Source of the DNA: Doryteuthis pealeii
Lineage: Eukaryota > Mollusca > Cephalopoda > Myopsida > Loliginidae
Length of the DNA: 64,000 nt
Reading direction: 5' to 3'
Assembly: GCA_023376005.1 (NCBI GenBank)
Contig: CM042139.1
Span: 134,414,699-134,478,698, forward strand
Position numbers and translations under genes: made by a program. The notes under the pieces were generated by a model. That model had not been told where the DNA came from. It worked only from the letters and a program-made list of their open reading frames with translations, and did no database searches. The first letter of the stretch is position 1; the number at the start of each line of letters is the position of its first letter. Shown in pieces: positions 31,855 to 43,471 of the stretch.

Positions 31855-32042
31855 ATTGTTTTTTCTTTTGGCCAAATATTGTACAAATAGATTATTTTTT
31901 GTTGGTACGATTATCTTGGTCTTTTCTTTTTTCCAAAATTTTTTTTTCTCCCCGGTTGATGTTTGGTAGTATATTTTTACAATCAAACTATTTGCTGGGT
32001 TTTTTCTCACAGCGAGGATTTACCAACAAGTTTGGTATATTA
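31735..32042 (+). repeat. Dispersed repeat H, copy 1, flanked by (TA)n
   Basis: Reverse-complement homologue of 51722-51985. Shared words: TTTTGGCCAAATATTGTAC, TACGATTATCTTGGTCTTTT, GTAGTATATTTTTACAATC, GATTTACCAACAAGTTTGG. A TA run (31795-31847) lies inside, and another begins at its right end. Unknown family. Confidence 0.8.
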
Positions 32043-32045
32043 AAT

Positions 32046-32106
<61 letters not shown>
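32043..32106. repeat. (TA)n microsatellite
   Basis: Long TA run directly after repeat H. Confidence 0.9.
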
Positions 32107-32109
<3 letters not shown>

Positions 32110-32490
32110 AACACAAACAAACTCGCACACATCCAGGAACAAACTGCAGGCAGATACACACGCATACAAACAGACACGCAGGCATACAGACATATACATG
32201 CATACAGACACACACGCACGCACACACGCGCGCATGCACACTTACACACGCTCGCACTCTCACACCCCACATGTATATGCACATTCATATGTACATGCAC
32301 ACGCACACACATATACAAACACACTCAAATACAAACACACACATGCATGCACACATACAAATGAAAAACGCACACACACACACTAACACTTACACACGCA
32401 TGCACACTGGTGCACCTACATGCATACTCACATACAAACACACGCACATACGCACACTCACATACACACCCATGCACATGTACATATACA
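32107..32490. repeat. Alternating CA/CG/TA tract
   Basis: About 380 bp of ACACGCACATAC-type alternating DNA, like 8535-9200. Confidence 0.85.
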
Positions 32491-32544
32491 TGTCTATTCT
32501 TTCTCTCTGTCTATATCACCATGTATATTCTCTCTATCTATATC

Positions 32545-32600
32545 ACTGTGTTTCAACGTATCACGTCTCTTCAGTGGGGCTAGACATAGCAGGCTACCTC
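32545..32600 (-). ncRNA. Degraded hammerhead-like motif
   Basis: Minus strand CUGAAGA, stem II GACGU-GAU-ACGUU, GAA, ACACAGUGAUA. Stem III no longer closes properly. Likely relative of 11791-11831. Confidence 0.35.
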
Positions 32601-32670
32601 CGACCGGGATAGAAACCCGAGTGATTTTTCATTAATCCTGCATCTTAACAACTATGTATATATATATTCT

Positions 32671-32900
32671 ATAAAAAGAAAGTCCGCAAAATGGATTATG
32701 TCTAAAATAATTTTTTATTACTATTATTTTATATTTGCGACACGTGTTTCAGATCTTCTGATATCTTCTTGATTAATTAACCATATTATTAATTAATGCC
32801 TGAAGAAGATATCAGAAGATCTGAAACACGTGTCGCAAATGTAAAACAATAAAAATTTTTTTTTTTAAACATAATCCATTTTGCGGACCTTCTTTTTATA
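32671..32900. repeat. Inverted repeat, ~100-bp arms, with hammerhead core
   Basis: Arms 32671-32770 and 32803-32900 (AAGTCCGCAAAATGGATTAT and its complement ATAATCCATTTTGCGGACCT-like) with a 32-bp spacer. The outer end resembles 57568-57608, so this is a repeated module. Confidence 0.88.
32797..32837 (+). ncRNA. Hammerhead ribozyme motif
   Basis: UGC, CUGAAGA, AGAU-AUCAGAAG-AUCU, GAA, ACAC/GUGU, C, GCA. All core bases present, stems 3, 4 and 3-4 bp, GUC cleavage triplet. Stem III has almost no loop (CG). The left arm has lost the CUGA. Confidence 0.65.
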
Positions 32901-32925
32901 AAATATTTAATGGACCCAGAACAAC

Positions 32926-32931
<6 letters not shown>

Positions 32932-32989
<58 letters not shown>
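32932..32989. repeat. (TA)n microsatellite
   Basis: Long TA run; a second run is at 33058-33086. Confidence 0.9.
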
Positions 32990-32994
<5 letters not shown>

Positions 32995-33053
32995 CTAAGG
33001 GGTGCTGCCGTTATCTTTTGACACCTTGTATCTAAAATATTATACCCACCGAG

Positions 33054-33087
<34 letters not shown>

Positions 33088-33120
33088 TAGAAATGTGAGG
33101 AGGTTAATCCGACAGTATGT

Positions 33121-33489
33121 GGAGAAAAGTAGACAAACACGGGATGTTGTGGAAACTTGATGTTTATTGTCGACGGTGCAACGTTTCGGTCTCTTATTAG
33201 ACCATCTTCAGGACTTGAATATAGTTCTTACTCCAATGATGGAAATTCTCAAAATGCTGAAAACGGAAGGTCGTCAGTAGGGGGAAGTGTAGTTGGGGGT
33301 GGTTAGTGGATTCTTCTTCTCTCTGGAATGGGGAGTGCCGAAATGGTCAATGGTGGTACCACAGGTGTTAGATTGTGGGGATTGGTTAGCTAAATATGTG
33401 TATGTGTGTGTGTGTGTGTGTCTGTTTAATTGTTTTTTGTTTATGTGTGATTGGGAACTGGATTTGTCGTTAAGTTATATGTGTGTTGT
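33121..33489 (-). repeat. PLE-B inverted 5' terminal repeat
   Basis: 369 bp, reverse complement of 35851-36220. Any frame in it is mirrored in the other arm, so the matching short proteins are not independent evidence of coding. Confidence 0.92.
33169..33214 (-). ncRNA. Hammerhead-like motif, inverted terminal copy
   Basis: Mirror of 36126-36171; on the minus strand GUC, CUGAAGA, stem II GGUCU/AGACC, GAA, ACG-UUGCAC-CGU, C, GAC. Confidence 0.6.
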
Positions 33490-34334
33490 TTACACATGAA
33501 CTAGAATCTAACAATTCCCTACCTTTCCTAGACATCTTACTTTTAAAAAACAACAACACATTAGAATTCAAAGTCCACCACAAACCCACTGCCAAAAACG
33601 ACCACATACACTACTACTCTCACCATGACACCCACACCAAAAGAGGAATTATAATAGGTTTTCACCTTAGAGCCCTCCGCATCTGCACACCCAAACACCT
33701 AGATGATGAATTCACCCACATAATGAACGCTTTCCAAAACCTCCATTATCCCACATCCTTCATACAACACGCCAAGGCCAAAGCCCTCAAAATCCACACC
33801 AGAAACCATTTCCAGAACCCCACCCAGTCCAACTCCCCACACAGATACATAATTCTACCAAATAACCACACAAACAGCAACATCACCAAAAATCTTAACA
33901 ACCTAGGCATAAAGACAGTCAGTTTAGCATCCAAAACCATACACAACATAATAAACAAAAACTCCCGACAACAAGTAAAATCAGAAGCCGGTGTATACAT
34001 GATTCCTTGTGCAGACTGCCATAGGAAATACATAGGCGAGACCTCCAGAAATTTAAAAAAACGCTTATATGAGCACAAACGCAATATAAAATTAGGTGAC
34101 AGCAACAACTGTTTATTCCAACACATATTTAAAACACAACATAGGTTTAATTTCAACAATGCATCCATGATCGCATACATCCACAACAAAAGATTACGAC
34201 AAATATTCGAAGCCAGTGCCATTAGCAACATTCCCAACATCAATTCCAGATCCGGCTTCTTCAATATATCCTCACACCTAGGTAAAACCATCATGGATAG
34301 TTACAAACCAAACAGACAACAAGACAACACTTAG
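33483..34334 (+). CDS. PLE-B polyprotein 3' part: RT thumb and GIY-YIG endonuclease
   Basis: Uninterrupted frame of 283 codons. Residues about 3-50 (FTHELESNNSLPFLDILLLK to HIHYYSHH) match the segment that follows the RT palm/thumb in Penelope-type elements, followed by a helical connector (RALRICTPKHLDDEF). Residues 170-245 form the nuclease: GVY at 170-172, a CADC pair at 176-179 that could bind zinc with downstream residues, KYIGETSRN with YIG at 183-185, EHKRNI near 198-202, and a candidate catalytic Glu at 243 (FEASAI). The true N-terminus is missing; the Met used lies at the junction with the inverted terminal repeat and is probably fortuitous. No frameshift or stop, unlike every other element here. 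It would cut target DNA for priming in a complete element; alone it is likely non-autonomous. Confidence 0.88.
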   Translation: MLFTHELESNNSLPFLDILLLKNNNTLEFKVHHKPTAKNDHIHYYSHHDTHTKRGIIIGFHLRALRICTPKHLDDEFTHIMNAFQNLHYPTSFIQHAKAKALKIHTRNHFQNPTQSNSPHRYIILPNNHTNSNITKNLNNLGIKTVSLASKTIHNIINKNSRQQVKSEAGVYMIPCADCHRKYIGETSRNLKKRLYEHKRNIKLGDSNNCLFQHIFKTQHRFNFNNASMIAYIHNKRLRQIFEASAISNIPNINSRSGFFNISSHLGKTIMDSYKPNRQQDNT

Positions 34335-34828
34335 CATAAAGCCAATAACAACAACAACATCACAAAACAAACACAAACAATAACAATCTTAATAAACACA
34401 CACTTACACATACACTCATACACACAAACATTTACAACCCTTCAAAATATGCATACACATAAAAAGATTTAAATAAAAAAAAAAAAAAAAAACAGATAGA
34501 TCGATAGATAGATAGACACCAACAGATTAAAGGTAGATAGATGAACTGACAGACAGACAGATATTAACACACTAAATACAGATATATGCACAGATAGATA
34601 GGTAGATACTAACAGACTATGGATAGACAGACTAATAACAGACTATAGACAGGCAGAGAGACAGATATGAACACACTCTAGTTAGATATATAGACAGATA
34701 CATAGATAAAATAGAGACATACAGAATATAAACAGACATACAGATGGACAGAAAGATCAAAAATAGATGAACAGACACACATATAGACAACAGATTGATA
34801 GACATGAACACATTCAAGCTAAATAGAC

Positions 34829-34859
<31 letters not shown>

Positions 34860-34897
34860 CAGATGGATGGATAGAGATATAGATAAATATTAACAGA

Positions 34898-34931
<34 letters not shown>

Positions 34932-35094
34932 ATAAATAGATAGATAGACAGACAGACAGCACAAACAAATCATCGCAAACAAACAGACACACATGAAATT
35001 ACCAGATTGAAGATAAATCAAAATAGATAAAGACATGGATATGTCACAAAGCTATATAACACATAATAACATCAACAATAATAATATCGCCACT

Positions 35095-35132
<38 letters not shown>

Positions 35133-35850
35133 CAATAATAACAATAAGATATAACATTATACACACACGCTCTTACAATTTTAACAAATCTCACCCCCCT
35201 TCACTTAAATAAAACCTATATTAAAATTTAATAAAAAAAAAAAAAAAAAAAAATAAATAAATAAAATAAATTAAAAAAAAATAATAAATAAATAAAAATC
35301 TTTTTAAAAATAAATTTAATAAAAAAAATAAATATAAAAAAAATAATTTAAAAAATAAACAAATAGATATATAATACAATAAAATAAAATAAAATTAGAG
35401 TCTCATACATACATACCAGCTACATATTCAATTCAGATATATAGACAGATACACAAAAAGATAAGTAACAACCTAATAAAAATAGATAGATAGATAGATG
35501 GACTGAAAGACCAAATATAGATGAACAGACACACAATAAAGAAAAAACAAAAAAAAAAAACCAAAAAAAAAAACCAGATAGGTTGATAGACATGAACACA
35601 CTCAAGCTAAATAGATAGATAGTTAGATAGACCGACAGACAGATAGACATAATGTTAAATATTCATAAATAATGAATGACATTATAATATATATGATAAT
35701 AATAATAATAACAATAATAGTATATAACATTATACATATGCTCACTTACAATTTTAACAAATCTTACCCTTACAAACCCTCACAAAAAAAAAATAAATAA
35801 AATAAAATAAAATAAAATAAATAAAAAAAAAAAATCACACCAACATACCA
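34335..35850. repeat. PLE-B 3' UTR packed with microsatellites
   Basis: (GATA)n/(CAGA)n, poly(A) runs, (AAT)n at 35096-35130 and A/T-rich runs. The segment 35400-35530 is shared with the older copy at 22090-22235, so part of it belongs to the element rather than to later expansion. Confidence 0.75.
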
Positions 35851-36217
35851 ACAACACACATATAACTTAACGACAAATCCAGTTCCCAATCACACATAAA
35901 CAAAAAACAATTAAACAGACACACACACACACACACATACACATATTTAGCTAACCAATCCCCACAATCTAACACCTGTGGTACCACCATTGACCATTTC
36001 GGCACTCCCCATTCCAGAGAGAAGAAGAATCCACTAACCACCCCCAACTACACTTCCCCCTACTGACGACCTTCCGTTTTCAGCATTTTGAGAATTTCCA
36101 TCATTGGAGTAAGAACTATATTCAAGTCCTGAAGATGGTCTAATAAGAGACCGAAACGTTGCACCGTCGACAATAAACATCAAGTTTCCACAACATCCCG
36201 TGTTTGTCTACTTTTCT

Positions 36218-36220
<3 letters not shown>
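35851..36220 (+). repeat. PLE-B 3' terminal repeat
   Basis: 370 bp ending at a TA run. It contains the hammerhead motif about 50 nt from the end. Confidence 0.9.
36126..36171 (+). ncRNA. Hammerhead-like motif in PLE-B 3' terminus
   Basis: GUC, CUGAAGA, a U, stem II GGUCU-AAUAAG-AGACC, GAA, stem III ACG-UUGCAC-CGU, C, GAC. Core and GUC triplet intact. The extra U between core and stem II departs from consensus and could be accommodated or disabling. Confidence 0.62.
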
Positions 36221-36264
<44 letters not shown>

Positions 36265-36267
<3 letters not shown>

Positions 36268-37035
36268 GAAGGTCATTATTGAAAACTAACATTGGAGACT
36301 ATTGTCTGCGCTACTCTAATTTATTTCATTTCTCTTTATAAATATTCTGTTGTATCTTGATATTAGGTAAGTCCTTGTGCCTCATCTTTGGCTGATGAAG
36401 TGGTTGTTTTCAATTTACAAATCCCCTCCCCCCAAATGAAACAACAATAAAAACAAAAGAAATAAAACAAAAATAAAAACAAAAATAAAAACAAAAATAA
36501 AAACAAAAATAAAAAAAGCTAAAACCAAACAAACAAAATAAAATATTTGGGATGTTTTCCATTTTTCATTCTAATTGAATGTCCTCTCCGTCTTTGCCAA
36601 TACTTTAGGACTATGGCCTCAATACTGCCGCACTGATATAAAACTGATTCTTTAACGTTACTTGTATTATGTTTCAATTCAAATCTATAATCTTTTACAC
36701 ATACTGTTGCGCAAATGCTCAAACTGAATCGAATAGATAACCCATGCTTTTCTCTCTATAAAGTGAATAACCCAAGACGCATATATGATGTTGATAATTT
36801 ACTGCATACTGCCGCTGTAGTAGTTTGAAATATCCTACATCAGTATTCAGTCCTTCTTTATTTGAAGCCACTTTTCCCTTTGCGAGGGTCCTTTCCCCCC
36901 TCGGTCGTATTACAGATTTTAGGGTTCCCAGTTCTTCGTTTTAGAAGTTTGACGGCAACTTACCAAGCAAGTTTGTTCAGTGGCTGCCCCTTCACGCTCG
37001 GTAGTAATGGAGTCAGTAGTAATGGATCTGCGAGA
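36265..37035. other. Unassigned DNA
   Basis: A-rich (AAAAAC)n-like repeat at 36440-36510; no gene or known repeat. Confidence 0.4.
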
Positions 37036-37207
37036 CTAGCTTACTAACCTTTAAAATACGACTTGTGACACATACAACCCGTTTACCACGCGTAGGATGT
37101 CTCACAAGGTAGTAAGTATGGGGCATCCAGCAAGGATCGAACTCGTTAATCAGTAGTAATAAATCGGACAAGATTCGTTTGCTAATCATTACACCACGAT
37201 GGGACGC
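37036..37207 (-). mobile_element. SINE family C, longest copy
   Basis: Minus strand: CCATCGTGGTGTAATGATTA (A-box region), AACGAGTTCGATCCTTGCTG (B box), CATACTTACTACCTTGTGAG, CCTACGCGTGGTAAACGGGT, GTGTCACAAGTCG. Confidence 0.72.
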
Positions 37208-38496
<1,289 letters not shown>

Positions 38497-38625
38497 ATTA
38501 GACCCTAACTACGGGATAGAGTGGACCTGGGTGTAATGGCAATTCTACACACACCCCAGCTCTATAGAACTAGAGCCTCACCACCGGATGCAATTTAGTG
38601 TTATACTGAGGACAGTTTTCAGTTT
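38497..38625 (+). repeat. Dispersed repeat E
   Basis: GACCCTAACTACGGGATAGA, GTGGACCTGGGTGTAATGGC, GAGCCTCACCACCGGATGCA; see 15612 and 50540. Confidence 0.65.
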
Positions 38626-39439
38626 GGGATAGGATGTTACATAGGAGACATCTCTAAGCAAATATACAAAAACTTGATTTTATGCAAATCGCTTAATGTT
38701 AGAAATATTTCCAGAAGTGTGATATTTTATATAGAGGTTACGATGACAGTCCTTAAAGTCATATAGAAAAACATTGCAAAATACATAACAAAACAGGATA
38801 GGAGGTGGAATACCCCAGTGCTTTACGCCATTATTTACTGATATTGGTTCTGACATTTTCCCGCCTACATTAACCCAAGCCTTCCTGCCATCGTGAAAAG
38901 ATAGAAATATAGCAATGAACTTTTAAACTTCCTTACCATAATACTACTCCATACACAAAATCGAACGTTTTAGTTAGGTTAAAAATATACTAAGTATGAT
39001 AAAAAATATCGACACTGAACCTGCATTTACCAAGTTAGAAATGACTAATTAAATGCTTCATGGTGTATGAAGACAATTATTTGAAACTCCCAATGGTTCA
39101 TGTTTCATGCACGTACTTCACTATATATCAATACAGCTGAAATGTCATTAACCCTATGGAATGAATGGATAGATTGACTTAGCTGAGTGATAATATTATG
39201 ATTTTAATACACGATTCAACGGATTACAAACATTCATTCAAGAGGCAAGAAAGAGAAGAAAAAAGAGATAGAACACATCTGTTTTTCGACATCCATAACC
39301 CGCTACCACACTCTCTGATTGATAGATTGATTGATTGATTGATTTTAATGTTATATAAAACATAGAATTATTCATGCCTAAAGGTTTAAGTTCATTGTAT
39401 GTTCATATTTACATTTTTTGTGTAGCTGTTACTTAAGAT
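38626..39439. other. Unassigned AT-rich DNA
   Basis: Only a short (ATTG)n at about 39318-39342. No gene signal. Confidence 0.35.
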
Positions 39440-39925
39440 GTTTTTGCACATGGTTCATAATTTTAATTAAGTCCTCTTAGCACGTATTCCAGTAATTGTT
39501 TTTCATTAGTCGAAACATCTCCAAAACTCCTCTTTTCATATAATACAAAGCTGTAGGAAGCGCGTGGTGTAATGGTTAAAGTCATAGGAAATGGACTCGT
39601 CGCCCCGATTTCAAATCCTGGACGTGGTAATTGCATTTCACTTAGCGCTAATACCCTTGGGAAAGGTATGAATCCTACTCTCCCTCCAGCTATGGGTAAA
39701 TAGTAGGACAGACTGAGCTCTTCAACCGTGGTTAGGCAACTGGTTTAGGAGAAGGAAAACTGAATTCACACCTGTTAAACTCCGCTTAAGAAATTGACCT
39801 TGTGTCACATCCTGCTCGTGCGGAGGGGTTGGTAAATATATATAATACAAAGCTGCATGGTTTATTTCTTTTAATTTCCTCCTCGTCCCCAAATCTTACC
39901 TTTGTGATGAATTCTCAGTTTAGGA
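39440..39925 (-). mobile_element. mariner C-terminal relic interrupted by a SINE
   Basis: Outside the SINE, the minus strand reads YLFPKLRIHHKGKI and, beyond it, KRSFGDVSTNEKQLLEY in shifted frames. This matches the paralogous relic at 42280-42740 that lacks the SINE. Confidence 0.6.
39554..39839 (+). mobile_element. Full-length SINE family A with 16-bp target-site duplication
   Basis: Head GAAGCGCGTGGTGTAATGGT, B-box region CCGATTTCAAATCCTGGACG, complete body and the CTCGTGCGGAGGGGTTGGTA tail. ATATAATACAAAGCTG is duplicated at 39538-39553 and 39840-39855. Good reference copy for the family. Confidence 0.94.
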
Positions 39926-39981
39926 AAGAGATAGGTTTGGAAAGCATAGACCAAAATTTGGTCAATGCTTACCAAACAAGA

Positions 39982-40050
39982 TCACGTACAACGTATCCAC
40001 CCGGTTACGTTGTACGTGACCCTGTCGGTTACGTACAATGTAGTCGGGTG
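39982..40050. repeat. Perfect 13-bp-arm hairpin plus partial copy
   Basis: TCACGTACAACGT and ACGTTGTACGTGA (39982-40019) with a 12-bp loop. Immediately after, CGGTTACGTACAATGTA repeats part of one arm. Confidence 0.85.
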
Positions 40051-40059
40051 GCGATGTTG

Positions 40060-40410
40060 TTTGTGGCGAGAGGAGGCGACCACAATGCAATAATAAGAAT
40101 GAACCTTTAGTAGATCATGTGGAATTTAAAAGTAATCCAATGTAGGCTAATATCAACTATGATAGGCGAGAGTCTTCATGCTACGATTTTTGTGGCCATT
40201 TTTAGGCTTCAAGTGAGAGAACTTTACAGAAGAGATCCCTTGTGTTAAGCAGTGGCTGATCTTTAGGGAAGTATCATTTGGTTGTTCCTCGGTGTCCCTT
40301 AGTGTTGGGTAAAATCCTTTGGTTGTTCCTTGGTGTTCCTTAGTGTTGATTAAAATCCTTCGGTTGAACAATGTCCTTGGTTGCAGATTCGTTCGGCAAT
40401 GGAAAATAAG
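40060..40410. other. Unassigned DNA with a 41-bp tandem pair
   Basis: TTTGGTTGTTCC then GGTGT-CCTTAGTGTTG units at 40277-40317 and 40318-40358, with a partial third. Family unknown. Confidence 0.6.
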
Positions 40411-40739
40411 TGTCAATTAACGGCTTTCCAGGTCGGCGATTAAATAGTTAACTAACCACGTATTCGAGTTGTTGATTGGCTGGCTTTTAAACTACTCGCC
40501 TATGCCGAGTCTATAAGTTTAAGTGGTGGACCATAGCACACCTTATATATCAAAATATTCCAACACTACATACTATGCGAGGTTTACCCTAAGCCCGTAT
40601 CTAGGAAAAACAATAATGGATCTGACGTTAATAGTCCTATAACACAGTATTTTGTCTTAATAGTCATACAACCTAGATATGTTGTCAGATTTGATGTTGC
40701 TAAATGTATCAAGATTGTCTACATATTTTTTCTAAATTG

Positions 40740-40890
40740 ATGCTAATTCCTCAAGGCAGCTAGGTCTGATGATCATGAATGATGCTGGACAGGCAAAACT
40801 CTTTGTTTTGTCCCAAAAGTATCAAGACTGGCCAACATATATTTTTTTTCAAATTGGCACTGACAGCAGTCTCAACGTATAGACATCATT
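40740..40890 (-). mobile_element. mariner-related scrap
   Basis: CTAGGTCTGATGATCATGAA and AAGTATCAAGACTGGCCAAC, AGCAGTCTCAACGTATAGA match parts of 42540-42690, itself next to the mariner relic. No readable protein here. Confidence 0.4.
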
Positions 40891-40907
40891 AATTTATTAT
40901 ATATATT

Positions 40908-41163
40908 GCGCAAGATCAATTTCTTAAGCGGAATTTATCCGGTTTGCATTTAGAGTTTTCCTTCTCTTAGACTGGTTTCTATACCAAAGTTAAAGATCCA
41001 AGACTTCCCTACTATCTACCCATAGCTGGAGAGAGGATAGTTGAATTCATATCTTTTTCAATAGTATTAACGCTGTCCGAAATGCAAACAGCCTTGTCCA
41101 GGACTTGCACCCTTGTTGCCATGTCCATTTCCTACGACAGTAACCATTACAGAACGGATCGCC
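40908..41163 (-). mobile_element. SINE family A, minus strand
   Basis: Ends (minus-strand start) GGCGATCCGTTCTGTAATGG, then CAAGTCCTGGACAAGGCTGT, GCATTTCGGACAGCG, and the body to TTAAGAAATTGATCTTGCGC. Confidence 0.85.
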
Positions 41164-42279
41164 ACACTTTTATGTGTATAGAGTCTGTCTGGGAAGGCTT
41201 CAAACATTTAATATTAACAAAAGATACACTGCAGCGTAAGATATATAGAACCTTGTAATTATTATTCCAGAATCTCTTGCACACTCTTTAAACTCAAGTA
41301 AAGACAAGAGTACTTACCACAAAATATCAAAGCAGACGTTTGTTAACTATTAATGTTTGTTAAAGGCCGTAAGTACCTACTTTGGTATGTGATATACGTG
41401 CCAATGAGATTTACAAAGATCAAATTTTATTTTGCTTGAAGAAAACATACATCTATTTAAAGAAATTGAAATTATACAAATTTGAAAATAATTAAATTCA
41501 TAGGCCAATTAAATACACATACCAACCCCCAAAAAGATAGATAATAAAAAAAAGTATAACATTTATTATTAGAATAAATTCATATAAACAAATTAGGGTT
41601 AGGGTTAGGTAGATTGCATATCGAATCTATTTCATCACATGTAGATTGCATACCAAAATAGCATCAGCTGTAATAGACTTACCCAAAACTAAATATCGTA
41701 AGTAAATATACATATCTTCGTGAAAGTTTTGTTGATGCTGGGTAGATAAGGACATATTTGGATAAAGGAGCGATAATTGAAACATGCTTTCTCTTAGAAA
41801 TAGGCACCTAGACATTCAACAAAGTGATTCACTTAAGTGTTTTATTGGTCGAAATAGATAGATAGTTTTTTTTTTTTCGTTTTCTTTTTTTAAATTTCTT
41901 TTTCCATTTCCTTCCACTTTCTCAAAAAATCAGACAATTAATACGTTTTAATCAATGATATCTCTATGAAATACGTCACATATCTTGGAGGTCTTCGAGT
42001 GCACCAATCACGTCTTAACTTTCGGCTTCGTGTGTACAAAACACGTCTGAACTTTTGTTTTCGCGTGTAGCAATCTCGTGTTGACTTTCAAAATGAAAGC
42101 TTGTCAAAATACGGTCATGAGCATTTTCTCTAAATACATTTCCTAACTTGCCTCATTTTAAAAACTTAAAAAGTTAAAAATGTATACAAGACTTGTTAAA
42201 AAAGTATTATACAACAAATTGTATTTACCAAAAAATGAGAAAAAATAAAACGTTGATTTTTTTCGAAATAGTCAACCTT
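41164..42279. other. Unassigned DNA
   Basis: 41193-41260 resembles 42700-42770 (CTTCAAACATTTAATATTAAC). Otherwise no gene or known repeat except the telomere-like motif listed separately. Confidence 0.4.
41593..41609 (+). repeat. Short interstitial telomere-like repeat
   Basis: TTAGGGTTAGGGTTAGG, nearly three copies of the common animal telomere unit. Too short to prove a telomeric origin. Confidence 0.8.
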
Positions 42280-42740
42280 GTATTAGACACACTGATTCAA
42301 TTAAGTTTTTTATTGGTCGAAACATCTACAAAACTCCTATTTTCGTATGATGCAAAACGTTGTGTTTCCTTTAATATCCTCCGCATCCTAAAATCTTACA
42401 TTTGAATTCTTAGTTTAGGAAACAAGATGTCATTCGGAGCTAAGTCAGGAGAACATGGATGCTACTGTAGATACACAACCCTGTGTTTTGTTAGAAAATG
42501 TTGAAATGGCATCAAGACTACCTCAACATTTCTTTATAAAATTGGCACTAAATCCTCAATACATCTAGGTCTGGTGAACATGGATGGTGCTGTATAGACA
42601 CAGCCCTGTGATTTGGCAAAAATGTCCAAAAAGTATCAAACTGGCGATATATATCTTTTCAAATTGGTCAATTCTGTAGTCTCAACGTTTAGATTTGAGA
42701 AAAATCTTCAAACATTTAATATTAACGAATAGCAGCCTGT
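42280..42740 (-). mobile_element. mariner C-terminal relic (empty-site paralogue)
   Basis: Minus strand near 42475-42400 reads HPCSPDLAPNDILFPKLRIQ, the third-Asp motif of mariner transposases (Asp present as PND). Downstream RSFVDVSTNKKLN corresponds to 39500-39550. A second decayed motif-like segment lies at 42560-42600. Several stops, no termini identified. Confidence 0.65.
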
Positions 42741-43300
42741 CTGGAACAATATATAGACCCTTGTAAAGTACTTATCTTGGTAACTCACCCAACAGAATAT
42801 CTTTCACTTTTAAAAGTATTCTGAAAATGTATGTTTTAGGATGGCCACTAGTTATTTCATTGTATACTACTCTAACTAAAAATATCAGTTAGTTCATCTC
42901 GAATCAGATCAGATGTCTATTTTTGGTCCATATCAAAGCCATAATAGCCTTTCCCAAAACAAAACATAGTAAATAAATGCAACTGATTAAAAAATTGATA
43001 TAATTTGGTTTAGGGTGTTTCAGAAATAAATGATATAATTTTGTAAACTAATAAATTGATCAATTCTCGTTGAAATTATCTCAAATTTTACCAGCATGTG
43101 TAGAAACAAGTAGAAAATCTATGTTTAATAGTTAAACACCTTTTCTTTTCTTGAGAATGGCATTTCTATATCTGAAATTAAAACACAAACCATTAAATAT
43201 AGCATTTTGTTTTTTTTTCTACACATGCTGTTAACATTTAAGATCATTTGAAGGAGAATTGGTCATGTTATTAAATTACGAAATGATATCTGAAATGCCG
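42741..43300. other. Unassigned AT-rich DNA
   Basis: Contains TTTTCTACACATGCTG near 43219, the approximate complement of CAGCATGTGTAGAAA near 43092, an inverted pair about 130 bp apart. Otherwise featureless. Confidence 0.4.
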
Positions 43301-43302
43301 TA

Positions 43303-43415
43303 TAACCAAAGTTAAAGAACTCAGTCTACCCTACCAAGAACTCAGTTTACCCATAACTGGATAGATGATAGTTTGACTCATACCTTTCACATTATTAAAA
43401 TATTGTTTGCTATGA
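43303..43415 (-). mobile_element. SINE family A, internal fragment
   Basis: CCAAAGTTAAAGAACTCAGT, TACCCATAACTGGATAGATG, ATACCTTTC only; both ends lost. Confidence 0.65.
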
Positions 43416-43471
43416 CTGAATTCCTTATAATACAGAGTTTTTCTGAAAAAAATCTGAAAAAAATTATTTTG

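Larger units (their letters stand above)
33121..36220 (+). mobile_element. Penelope-like retroelement B, young 5'-truncated insertion with inverted termini
   Basis: Composed of an inverted terminal copy (33121-33489), a coding segment (33483-34334), a microsatellite-rich 3' region (34335-35850) and the 3' terminal repeat (35851-36220). The two termini are reverse complements of essentially identical sequence, and (TA)n lies just outside both ends (33058-33086, 36221-36263). Such inverted pseudo-LTR arrangements are characteristic of Penelope elements. Lack of the RT fingers/palm shows 5' truncation. Identity of arms and an intact frame suggest recent insertion. Confidence 0.88.

Noticed and set aside
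31788..32612. A 274-codon frame
   Set aside because: Runs through repeat H, a TA tract and a CA tract; composition artefact.
33293..33499. Identical 65-residue frame in two places (also 35835-36047 minus)
   Set aside because: Identity comes from the inverted terminal repeats, so it is not evidence for a conserved protein.
33746..34294. 182-codon minus-strand frame
   Set aside because: Antisense shadow of the PLE-B endonuclease frame.
36385..36420. GGCTGATGAAGTGG as a hammerhead
   Set aside because: No stem II or GAA in register.
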